This document shows positions 12,601 through 24,600 of a stretch of DNA of 64,000 nucleotides, one piece after another (the first letter of the stretch is position 1; every line of letters begins with the position of its first letter). The position numbers and the translations under genes were made by a program. The stretch comes from Nocardia sp. NBC_01329 (GTDB lineage: Bacteria; Actinomycetota; Actinomycetes; Mycobacteriales; Mycobacteriaceae): assembly GCF_035956715.1 (NCBI RefSeq), contig NZ_CP108381.1, positions 2,542,001 through 2,606,000 on the forward strand, written 5' to 3'. Under the pieces are notes generated by a model, which ran no database searches, was not told where the DNA came from, and was given only the letters and a program-made list of their open reading frames with translations.

Positions 12601-15600
12601 CCGGGATCACCGTCGGCTTCCTGCTCCGGACGACGGATGCCGGCGACTTCCGCGACCGCGGTGTATCCGAGCCGTTCGGCGACCAGCCGTACGCGCCACC
12701 TACTGTGCCTGTCGAGCTCGACCGGCTTGTTCCGCAGCACCTCGGCGACCGTGTTCTGATCCACACCGGCCACCAACGCGATGTCTCGTTCGGTGACCCG
12801 GGTCGCACGACCCACGTCAGGGGCCGCTTCCTCCACAACGGTCGAGCCCTCGCCGGCCGGCGGCTGGAATCCGGACAGGTCCAAGCCCAGGAACTGCTGT
12901 GCCGTGTCCAGGAACATCTGGAATCCACTGGACCGCGATGTCCGCCGCTCGAAGTCCAGCAGCTCGGCCGAAAAGTCACCGTCGCGGTCATCGACTGATA
13001 CCGGGTGCAGTTCGGCGCGCCCCAGGATCGCCGCGAGTTCCCGGTCCGACGCCTCGGTCGCAGCAGTTCGAGCTTCTCCCGCGGACAGCTCGACGGTCAT
13101 CCGGTATTCGTGCTGGATACGGCGAGCGACCCACCCCGCCAGGCGGTCCGGCCGCCCTATTGCGACGAGATTGCTCCAGTCCTGCCGATCGAATTGCCGC
13201 AACTGCGCCCCGACGACATCGATCACCTGTCGCAGTCGATCCTGGGTGAGCAACCGAGGATCGACCATGAGCCAGCCGCATATGCTTCTTGCCAGCTCCC
13301 ACGCTTGTGGGCTGCGTCGCTCCGCGGAGTCCGGGAATTCGTCGTCCGGGCGGACGCCGATCAAGCGACGCTCCGCCAACCCGAGCGGCCGGCGGCCGTG
13401 CAGCGGGATCTCCGGGTCGCGCGGGCCGGCGAACACGATCACGTCCACATCGCCCATATCGGCGCCCGCGGCCACCGCCCACGCATCGATGTCTGCGTCG
13501 CCGATGATCCAACGACCTTCGAACGCACCCGGGTAGCCGTCGTCGTGCAGTACCAGCTTGCCGATCTCGACCCGGTCGGTCAGCTCCGGGCTCTCGACGA
13601 GCAGCTTCTCCGTCACTCTGACCAGGGCAAACGCATGATCGCCGAACCGGCCACGGTTGATCACACCCGCCACCGCATGGTTACCGCCACGGACTTCCGC
13701 CACCGCCGCAGCCAAACCAGCCGCGCCTACCCCGATCGGTTCGGTGCGGAAATCCGCATCCAATCCAGCGGCGAAAGCCAGGTCCGACATGCCCCGGGCG
13801 CGGATTGTCGCGTTGTCGACCGACGCCGGGCGCATCCGGGCGGCAACGGCGTCGTCTACCACCGCATGAATAACACCCTGCACCAGCGGGGCGCAGATCT
13901 TCGGCGTGGCGCCCGCCAGGGACTGCGCCCCGGAAATCGGGCGTTCGTAGTCGGCGACGTCGCGGACCGCCGGATCGGCGAGAGGGTCGACGGATACGGT
14001 TGCTACGTCGGCCAGCTGAGCGGCCAGTTCCCGGTCCAGCCGGTCGACTTCGACCACACCGGCATGGAATGCCGCGGCGGCCACGATCGATCCACGCAAC
14101 CAGACATACAGATCCGCCGAGAACTCAGCGCGTTGTGGCAGTTTCCCTCGGTGCATCAGCTCCTGCACCCGGTCGGCGCTCAGGCTCTCCTCGGAGAGGC
14201 CGAGCTCTGCCCCGTCGGGGCCGAGTTGTTCCAGCAGTTCCTGGCCCACCGACTCCTGTTGACCACGCAATCGGGCGAGCACTGCCGCAGCGCCGTCCAC
14301 GTCGTTCGGCGGCCGGTCCAAGCCGGCCGCGAGGCGCAGTTTCCCGGCGCGGGTCGCCACAGTCCGCTGAGCCTGCAACCGCAGTTCGGCCGTCGATTCC
14401 AGCGCGTCGGCGCGCAGGGTCAGCCGGTCGGCGAGATCGTCCAGTGCCCGGTGGGTTTCGGCGAGTTCCAACAGGCGCCCCAGCCCCCGATGCCGCCGAG
14501 CCGGGTCGAAACCGGTCCGGCCGGGACCACCCGGCTCGGTATCGGCATGCAGGGCACGCAATACTTCCAGCTCGCCCAGCTGCTGGTCGTTGTCTTCGGG
14601 GAACCGGGTGCGGTGTTCGAGGCTCAGTAGCCTGTATTGCCGCTCGAGCGTTACCTGCTGCGCGGCGACCCGGCGACGCAGGGTGACCAGTCTTTCGACG
14701 CCGTGCAGGCGGCTTTCGTGGTGGGCCCAGGACAGAGCCGGGCCGGATCCGACCGAAACGGGCGTTTGCTGGCCGACCTTGTTGACCACCACATACAACA
14801 TGCCCTCGAGCTGCTGGCGGCGGAAGAGGATCTGCGCCTCCCGGTCGAGTTCCGCATCGTCGGCCGGCCAGGAGCCGTCGCGCAACTCCCACAATGAACG
14901 AGCAACCTGGTCGAGCAAGCCGATCTGCTCGACCAATCCGGCGAGGTCACCGATCGAGGCCGGCCCGTGTTCCTGCTGGATATCCCGCTGGTGCAACAGA
15001 TCTTCGAGCCGATCGCTCCACAGGAGAGGATCTCGGGAAGCTACGACCGCGTCGATCTCCTGCTGGCCGCGCACGAAGAAGTAGCGCCGCCGCGCCGCCG
15101 CGGCGACCTCCGGATCGTCCGAGTCGATCAGGTCGGCGAGCCACTGCGCATCATCGACCGTATTTCCCGAACCGCCCATATCGGGAGTCGGGAACCGCCC
15201 CTCTTCGGCGGCAGCGACCAGGGCGTCCCAATCCGATTGGCCGAACCACTCGTCTTCTTCCCTGTCGTCGCGGCGGCCCTCATCCAGTCGGCTGAACAGC
15301 TCCTGTTCGGCCTCCTCGGCCCGGGCGTCCCACTCCATCCGCTCGACCGAGTCCGGTTCCAGAAGCTGTGCCGGGTTCAGACCCTCGGGGAGGTAGCTCG
15401 CGCCTTCCCCGGCGATCCGAGAGACCAACTGCTCGGCCTTCCGATAATATTCCGCCGCGAAATCCCGGCGCAGCCGGTTCAGCGTCTCGATCGGTTCGGA
15501 CAGTGCGGGCACGACGGGTGCGATAGGGGCTGCGGTATGCGGGGACACCGAATTTCCCTCGACCGCAGCGATATCCGGCAACCCAGCCGGCGGCTGCCCC

Positions 15601-18600
15601 TCGTATCGGATCCCGTAATCGGCCGGTACCTCATCGGCCAGTACCCGGCGCACGAACACATCCGCATCGCCGACAGCAACGACTCGGATCTCCGGCAACC
15701 CCGCAGTCGGCGCATTCTGCGCACGGGCCTCTGCCAGACTTGCCAGGTCCGTAGCCAACCGCTGCGGGTCCGTACCGTGCCAGGTGACCACCGCATGGGC
15801 CGAGTCCAGGTAGCTGTGGGCCACATGGTAGCTGCGGGCCCCGTCCATCCCCACCTGCAGCGCCGCCGGTGTCGGTTCCTCCGCAGATACGAAAACCGTG
15901 ATCTTCATGGCCGAACCGGTGTCGCCGAACGCCACCGACGCCCGGTCCGCCGAATCCGGGTCTCCCAACGGCAGTGCCAGCGGCTGCAGATCGCCGCCCG
16001 GCTGCGCCCAGTATCGGGCACGGGCCATGGTGGCCACGAACGCTTCCAGGCGCGCTAACCGGCCGTCGCGCTGGTCGGGCAGGTCGGGGTCGGCCAGTTC
16101 GCGCTGCAACCGCAGATCACCCAGCTCGAATTCCAGCGCGCGCAGCACCGCTGCCGCACGGTGGGACCCGACGATGCCGTCCACCGCCGCGACCATTTCC
16201 GGCCAGGTGGTGGTGAACGCCGTGCGCCTTTCCTCATCCCATTGCGCCCACTGCCGGGCGATATCACGCGGTGTGAGGGCCGGATTCCCGATCAGCGATT
16301 CGTCGTCTTCGGCCAACGCTCGCGCGGCCGCGTCGATCGAGGAAGGCGCATCGAACAACGCTCGCTGCGCAACAGGATCGAACGCTTCTGTTTCCATCTG
16401 GTCGGGCACGATGCGCTGGACTTCCCCGGCCAAGCGATCATCGGCCGCCGCGGCCGCCAGCACTTCGGGACTGCCGATCAGCTCGACCCGCCGCGTATCC
16501 GCCGCCCGGCGTGCGGACGCGTCGGCGGCAGCGTTCTCCACATGCCACACCGCATTCATGGCCACGACCCGCCGGGCCAGGTCCTCGCCGTCGGCTCGGA
16601 CCAGGTCGGCAGTGCCTCGGGCGACACTGCCGGAGTCGATGCGTACCACCGAGAGCACAGTCTTCGGCGATTCGCTTGCGCGCTCGTCGCTGAAGAACCT
16701 CAACGCTTCGATCCCGGCGCTGGATACCGCACCCATGTGATTCGCAGCAGTTCTCGGCACCTCGACGATCAGATCGGCGGCGTGTTCCGCCCCGAATCCG
16801 AGCACCGTCCGCCCCCTGTCGGAATCCGTGGAACGCGGGAACCGCAACAGCGATACAGCCGGATGTGCGCCCAGCTGAGCGGCCCGCTGCTCGGCACGCA
16901 ACAACGCGAGATAGATCTCGTAGTGCAGGTCGAATCGGTCCTTCGTACCGGCCCACTCCCGCAGCCGCGCCAACTCCGCCCGGTTCACCTCATCGCGCAC
17001 CTGCCACGGAATGCCCTCCGCCTCACCGATGACATCCGGATGCAGTATCCGCAGCGCCCGCTTCTCGTCCACGCTGGAATCCGACCAGAGTTGCCGGTTG
17101 ACCAACGCCTGCGCCCGAGCGTGGTCCAGGTCTCGGCCGGCCACCATGTCCGAGACATACGCCAGCCCGGCCCGTTCCAGCACCCGGCGCACCAGCACCT
17201 CCGCCGATACGGGCAGGTCATCGGCGACTGCCCGGGCGCCGGCGTCCTGGTCCCGTGCGATACCGAAAGCCGTCACCGCCTCAGTAAGCTCCACACCCAA
17301 CTCGTCCAGCTCCCGGACTACGTCGAGATTCCCGCGCACCAGCTCCTGCACCTGGTCGATCAGCGGTCGACTGTCCCGGTTCTCCGGCGCAGCGCGCAGT
17401 TGCGCGAGCAGATCGGCCGCCCCAGCAGCGGTCGTGTAGCGGTAACCCGGAACGACGACGAGACCGGCGAGCAGCGATTCGATCCGGCGCATCAAGCTCT
17501 GGTGCACCGCACGCTTTTCCTCGAACCTCGGCACGAAAGTCTCGAGGATCTCCCGCTTCGCCTCGGGCATCGGATCACGAGCCTGCCCCGTGGCATCGAA
17601 GACTGTCGCCAGCGTGAACAGCACCTTCGACTGCTGTTGCGGCGGGAAATCATGGACGACAACACCGTTCCAGTCGATGACCACGATGCGGCCGTCGTTG
17701 TTGGTGACCACGTAGGTGTGACCGTCCGGAAGACCTGCTTGCTCCGGATAGGAATCGGAGACCACCATCAGGGCGCCCGGCCCGAGGTCGGTCAGCATTT
17801 GCGCGACGGCTGTGTGGTCGGGAAAACTCCACTGTTCTGCGGCCAAGGCCGCTGCCAACTCGATACCGGTTGTGGCACCGCCGGCCCGTTCCAGCAAGCG
17901 GATGTCTGGATTACCGGTCAGCGCCTTGGCTACCATGACCGCGGCGGGCATGCAGAAGCTGGGCAACGAGCGCGGGGCGGTTTCTGCCCGGTATTGCACG
18001 GCGTCGAAGATCTCCCGGTCCAACTGCACCACACGGGCTTCCGCCTCCGACATCGCGATGTCGAGCTGCACGAACTCGGCAGCGGCGCGTCGCGCACTGT
18101 CCGCATCGAGACCGTGCCCGCCCCGCAGCAGGAGGAACTCTGCCAAACCGGCAGTTCGGCGGTGCACGCTCGCCGGGTCGAGATCGAGTTCGGCAGCCCG
18201 GAGCAGGAAGTCGGACCGGAGACGGTGGTGGGTCAGCGACTCCTGCAACCGCTGGGCGTTCAGTTGATGCAATCGGTCGAGCTCTTCGGTCAGCCGCTGG
18301 TGGTTGTGCAGCGCGGTCCGCAGTGCGTATCGCGGGCCGACGGTATCGGACGAAGCGGTCGACTCGAGCTCGCGCAGCGTGGATGCGCGCACTGCCGGAT
18401 CGAACAGATCCAACTGGCGACCGATGTCTGCCGCGGCGGCCTCAGCTTCCGCGAGCAGTTGTCCGCGATCGACCGATATGAGATACAGCCACTGGGTGTG
18501 GGCGAACCGTCCGCCCCAATCCGGCAGGCTTTCGGATTGCGGAAGCACCGGATGCGCGCCGTCGTTCGGGTGCACCGGTTCGCCGACCGAATCGTAGAGG

Positions 18601-21600
18601 ACGGCATACATCCGAGTGCTGTCGAATTTCGCGCTGTAACTGGGTGAACGGTAGTCGGTTTCGGTCTCGAATTCGGAGACCTCCCCGAGATCGCGCGCGA
18701 CCTTGACCAGCGTCCCGTCCTTGTTGGTCACGACATAGCGGACGGTCAGGCCATCGGGTTGCACCTCGACCACCAGCGCCGACGCTTTCGAGCCCGACCC
18801 GAGCAACATCTCGGCCAGGGTGTTCGGCCCGGGCACGCGCAGGAGCCTGCCACGGGACTGCGTTTGCAGCACCGTATCGGACAGGGCACCCCGGACCCGG
18901 CGCTCGATGACATCCGCCGCCGCGTAGCCGTAGATGTCGACGATCGACTGCAAAGCCGTTGCGCCGTCCCTGACACCCACACCACGCGACGCGTCGTCGA
19001 TGTCGAGGTCAGTGGGGAGCACGCCGGGATCCTTCAATCCGGCAGCCAGTTCTTTCTCCAGCCTGCGGGCCTGTGTATCGGACTCGCGCAGTCGGGTCGC
19101 GACGGCGGCGAGTTCCCGCAGCTGCGTCGCGCCTGGCTGGCCGTTGCGTTCGGACCGGCCCGCCCGCGCGGCCAGCCGCCGGATGCGCCGGTCGGTATCG
19201 GGCACCGCGACACCCACTTGCGCTGCCAGCCTCCGCGCTACGGCGGCCTGCGCTGCCCGCGCCACCAACGCGGTGGTGTATCGAGCGCTCACCACGTCCA
19301 ACCGGTGACGAGCGTCGACCGCGTAGCCGTAGCGCCGGATCTGATCGGTCACGACAGACCGCTGATCGTCGTCGGGGATCAGGTCCGGCTCGGCTGCCAG
19401 CCGCCGCAGCACCTCGTCCACCGGCACGTCACCCGACCCGAGAATCTGCACAGCGTGCCGATAACCGCGCCGTAGCCTGTCGAGCTCCACTGCGGCAGCC
19501 CGCTGCCTTCGAGTCAGCTCTGCCAGGCGCAGCGTTTCCGGCGGCGCGCCGATCAGGCCGGCCAGACCGATCGTCGGGCGTTCTTCCAGCGCAACGACCG
19601 GGTCCAGCTTCTCGTCGAATTCGATACCCCTGATCGCAGGGTTCGTACCGGCGGCCGCCCGGTGCATCCAGGCGGCGATCGCCTCGCCGCCGATGATCCA
19701 GCCGCCGTTGCGGAGGGCTTCCGGGTCGGCGTTGTCGAACACCACCACTTCGCCTACCCGCAGCTGTGGGTAGGCGTCGGCCAACGCCTGGTTGACCCGC
19801 ATGACGGCGAAGGCGTGCGCACCGATCGCACCGTGGTCGATCACGCCCGCGATCGCGCCCCGGCCGCCTTCGCGCACCGCGGTCAGTGCCGCGGCCAACC
19901 CGGCGACGCCCCGGCCGAACGGTCGCCTACGCCAGCCGGCGGCCAAGCCGTCGGCATAGGTTCCGTCGGTCATACCGTCCAGCTCGAGCCGAGCCGTCAG
20001 CGGCGCCGGGTCGATCCGGGATCGGCCGAGCAGCTGCGCGAACTGCAGCTGCACTTCGTGACCGCAAACCTTGGCGTGCTCACCTACCGGGCCGGGTCGC
20101 ACCGCATCGTCCGACGCCGACGGCACCGGCGCAGCCAGCAGTTCCGCGAAATCCGCGCCGAACCGGATGTTGCGGACCGACGCCTCGGCCTCGAGCCGGT
20201 CCAGTTCTGATGGCGCCGTGGCCGGGTCGGAGTCGGTAACGTCTCCGTCGGCCTCGGTCATTGTCAACCCGACGAAGTTCAGACCCGTTCTGACCCACAC
20301 GGTCAAGGTCCGGTGGCCGGGCTCCCCCGATATCGTGACGTGGGCTTGCCCGGCGGTCTCGGTGGCCGTGGTGAGAAGGTACCGAGCGACCTTCTCCATC
20401 GCGGCTTCGGCCGCCTGCGGTGGAGTCACCCAGTTCCGGGTCAGTCGACGGATCGACTGCTCGAGCGCGGTGACACGCTCCGGCAGACGGGCTCTGAGCC
20501 GAGTGGAGACCTCCACCACCGGCGGTTCGGATGCCACCAGCCGCACGCTCGTCTCTGCCACGTCGGTGCTGGTGGACAGGTCCACCCGGTGCACGATGTG
20601 CCCGGCGTCGTCGCGTTCGGTGCGTACTTCGTCGGCAAGGTGCAGCGCACCGAAGCCGGCATCCAGCACCGCGTCGGTCGCAGCCACTGCTGCGGCGCGG
20701 GTGTCGGCGTCGATATCGGTGATCCCGGCCAGTAGCGCACGGGTGCCGTGGATATCGGGTTCCGCCGGGCCGAGCGGTACGTCGTGATCCGGGACGCCCG
20801 GTCGGAAGACGCTGAACCAGATCACCTTGCGGTACGGAGCGTTTTCGCCCGGGGCGAGCGGATATCCACCCAGCCGGTCCACCGTTTCGCGGACGACGAG
20901 CCGGCCCCGGTTCCGCTCGAACTTTCGGTTCTCGCCGCTTTCCGCCACGCCGGCCGAATTCGAGTCCGCGCTCTCCTCCGCGAGATCGCCGGCTACCGGC
21001 GAGAGATCGATACCGGCCAGGAGGCTATCGCCTTCGAGGTCCGTGTCCTCATCCAGACCGAAGCTGGCCAGGAAATTTTCCATGATCTCGTCGGAGCCGG
21101 CATCCTCGGCCAACGCGGCGAGTTGGCTCTGCTCCGGCGGTTTCGTCCCGGCCGGCATCAGTGGCGGGAACTTCGTGCTGGCGTCGAGGGCTTCGACCAG
21201 CACACGACCGGGCCACCGGACGTTCCCCGGTATGCCGATGACGGTGGCCCGGATCAATACAGGTCCGTCGGTGTGGTTCAACGCATTGCCGCCCCATTCG
21301 GACAGGGCGCGACGGGCGTCCTCGATCTTGTCTTCCGGCCACCTGTGCTTTTCCAACAGCTCGACCAGCCAAGCCCGAACCTTCGCGACGTCGGCTTCCC
21401 GCACGTCGGGGCCGACCCCGACGAGAAGTTGAGCGCGCTCGTTGTGCGGCGCGGTCCGGCCAGCGGCGGGCCGCTCGAAGAACTCGAACCGGAAGGTGTC
21501 ACCGTCGGCGCTGGAATTCAGCTGCCATCGTTGCGCTGTCTGCGCCAATTCCCTGGTGGCCGCCGCCATCGACTCATCGGACAACTGGGCCCCGGTGACG

Positions 21601-24600
21601 CCGACATCGACCCGCACCTCCCGACCCCCCGGGGTTCCCTGCACCTGCGGCCGAACCGTCACCCGCGCCCGTGGAGTGTGGACGAAGACCGCGTCCACCG
21701 CCTTCTCTATCAATGCCACGGCGGCCGGCGTGCTCTCCTTGTCGATCCAGCCGTTCCAGTGCATCAGCGCGGCAACTCCGTCGAGCACCTGCTCGCGGTG
21801 CTGTCGCCAGGCGGCATTGTCCAGTATTCGGGGGCGCGCGATCTCTTCGGCGGCGAGCTCGGCAACGGCCAGACTCTTCGCACGTTCGGCTGCCGGTAGA
21901 TCCTCGCCGACGGTCAACCCTTCGAACGGGCGCATGTCCGCAGGTTCAGCAGTGGTGTCGGTGCGGCGGGGTTCGGGGCTGCGCCGCGACGCGAAGACCT
22001 CGTCGTGCACCCAGGATTCCTGTATCCGGGTGGCAACGGATTCGATCGCCAACGGCGCGGACAGGTCCATGCCCGCGGTATGCGCTTCCAACGCCACCCG
22101 CAACGCCGTCCGGGCCGGGCGCAGATACTCCTGCTGCCAATAGTGCGGCAGCTCCGCGAACGACATGTTCGCGATATCGATCTGCCCGCTGCCCGGGCCG
22201 ACGCCCGAGACCTGTGTGCCGTCCGGCATCCGCAACTGCGGGGTGAGTCGGTTCTCGGATTCGCGGCACGACTCCCGGAAGTCCTCGTGGAGTCGGTCAG
22301 CGATTCGGCGGGCCACCTGTTCGGGGTGCGAATCGACTCCGGTGAAGCCGGGCATCGCTTGTTCGCTACCGGCACCGACGAGTTCCACCCGGCCGGCATC
22401 CCGCATCAGCGCGTACGGATCCGACAGTATCCGGACCTCGGCGACGAATGCCTGGGTGGCCCGCCGCTCCAGGATCGTCAGCTGCCGCACCGGATGCTTC
22501 GCGGCGGCGGCGATCGCGCCCAGTTCCCGCCCGTGTTCGAACCGCTGCCGCAGAATCCAGCGCTGCGCCGGGGGCAGTTGCGCCAGCGCGGTCCGCAGTA
22601 TTTCCGGTGCGACACCGGCCAGCGGACCACCCGGCAGCCGCGCCGTGGTGGGCTCGAACGGCACCTCCGGCGTGCTCGCGAGCTGGATCTCGGAGCGCGG
22701 AGCACGACGGACGAACGCCGCCCAGGTCCGCTCGGTGAACGTCTGCCACCGCTTGTGCTCGGCCACCACCTGGCCGATCTGGTTGCCCAGCCAGGCGCTG
22801 ACGCTCTCCCCGTGCGGCAGCGCGCCGGCCACGACCCGGTCGAACACCCGCTCCCGGAGCCGACCCGCCAGATCCTTGTCGTCCACCTCCGCTTCCAGCC
22901 ACGACAGCACCGCTGTGTCGTGCCGGGCGCGGAATCGGCGCAACGATTCCCGGTCTCCGCCCTGCGCCGTGGTCAACAGGACGCGACGCGTTTGCTCGGC
23001 CACATCAGGTTCGGCTGCCGTGTCACCATTGCCGACAACGTCCGGCAACACTGGTATCGAGCCGGCAACACCCCGGCCTCGGCCGGGGATCGACGGCGGC
23101 AGGCCGAGCACGACACCGAATCCACTGCGGGTGGCGCGGCCCGGATAGGCCTTCCGCCTGATCACGTCGAGCACTTTCGCCCCGGCCATGGAGCGAGTCG
23201 ACATGCGCCCGTCGAGCACCCGCTCGACGGTGTCGACGCTCATCGCGGCTGCGACGGCGACAGTCTCCGGTGCGTCCAGCAGCGCTTGCAGCGCCTCCGG
23301 CATTCCCGCCCAGCCCAATTGGACCGCAGCGGAAAGGATCATCAGTTCGCGCTGGCTGTCACCCACGATCGGCTTGCCGAGCACCGCGGCGACCTGGGTC
23401 GTATCGGGTGATCCGGTGGCAGCCAGCATATGCTCGGCCGTCACCCTGAATTCGGTCGTCGCGGACCAGGCGACCATGGCCTGCGGCAGTGACAAGCCGT
23501 GCCGCTGCGCGGCGTCCTGGACCCGGGACAGCATTTCCGGCGCCACCGGATAGCCGTCGACCGCGGCGACCACGATCCGGACCGGGACATCGGCGGTAGC
23601 GGCGATCGAGGTCCACAACGGCAGTTGCGGCAGCGGGAAGCCCACCAAGCGAGCCGCTACGTAGATCTGCCACTGCTGCTCCCCCAGCCGCACGATCTTG
23701 CCGTTCTTCACCAAGCTGACCGCCGGGTCGTCGGCGCCCGCCAGCCAGGCCACCGCCGACCCGTTCTTCGGCGACGGCACTGTGTAGCCGCGCTCTTCGG
23801 CCGCGCGGCGGATCGCCGCCTCTCGGCCGGGGTCCAGCTCGTTGCCGGCGAGCAGGTCGAAGACCGCCTGCCACGACACTCCGGCCAGGGCGGCGACCTC
23901 GTTGGCCTTGGAGTCGGACGGCAGCGTCACAGTGCCGGCCACCGGGTCGTCCGGTGTGGGCGGAGGTTCCGCAGTGCCGTCATCGAAGGTGATCGGTTCA
24001 GCGATCACCGGATCCACGGCGCCCGGTTCGACGACCGAGGAATCCGGTCGCGATCCCTGGCGCGGGATGGTCCCGGCCGACTCGTCGGCGGAGATATCCG
24101 GATCGGACGGCAATGCTTGCCTCGGTATGGCGGACGGCCGAGTGGTCCGGCGGCGGGCGCTACCATCGCCGACACCGTCCGGGGTGGGTCCGCGGTTTCC
24201 GCTGTTGCCGTCGGCCTTCTGTGCCAGCAAAGCCAAGGGCAGCATGGCGATAGCGGTCATCACGGTGCCGAATCCGGGCAGCATGCGACGGCGATCGACC
24301 GTCGACGGTGGCTGTTCGACCAGGGTGTAGCCGACCAGCCGGGCCGCGGCTCGGATATTACGTTCCAGCTCCGGCCTTACACGGTCTCCGTTGCGCACGT
24401 TGCTGACCCGGCCCGGAGAGCAGCCCGCCACCCACGCCACCGCGGCTTGAGTCCGCGGGCCCGGCATCCGGCTGCGGCTCTGCGCGACCTCCCGGACACG
24501 TGCCGCAACGTCCTCGTCGACCCTGCTGCCGCGGTCGGCCAGCAAATGGACGACCGCCACCGGGTCCACTCCGGCGTCTTGTGCCAGCTGCCGCATCCGG

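Larger units (their letters stand above)
17620..20095 (-). repeat. Cassette B: second copy of the papain cassette
   Basis: This matches cassette A (28,610-31,025) in domain order, in spacer motifs such as TTALVARA versus TTTLVDRA, and in the pattern of lost residues in the middle unit. The two cassettes are nearly equal in length (about 2.4-2.5 kb). They are separated by the helix-turn-helix arrays and the GHKL folds. Confidence 0.7.
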
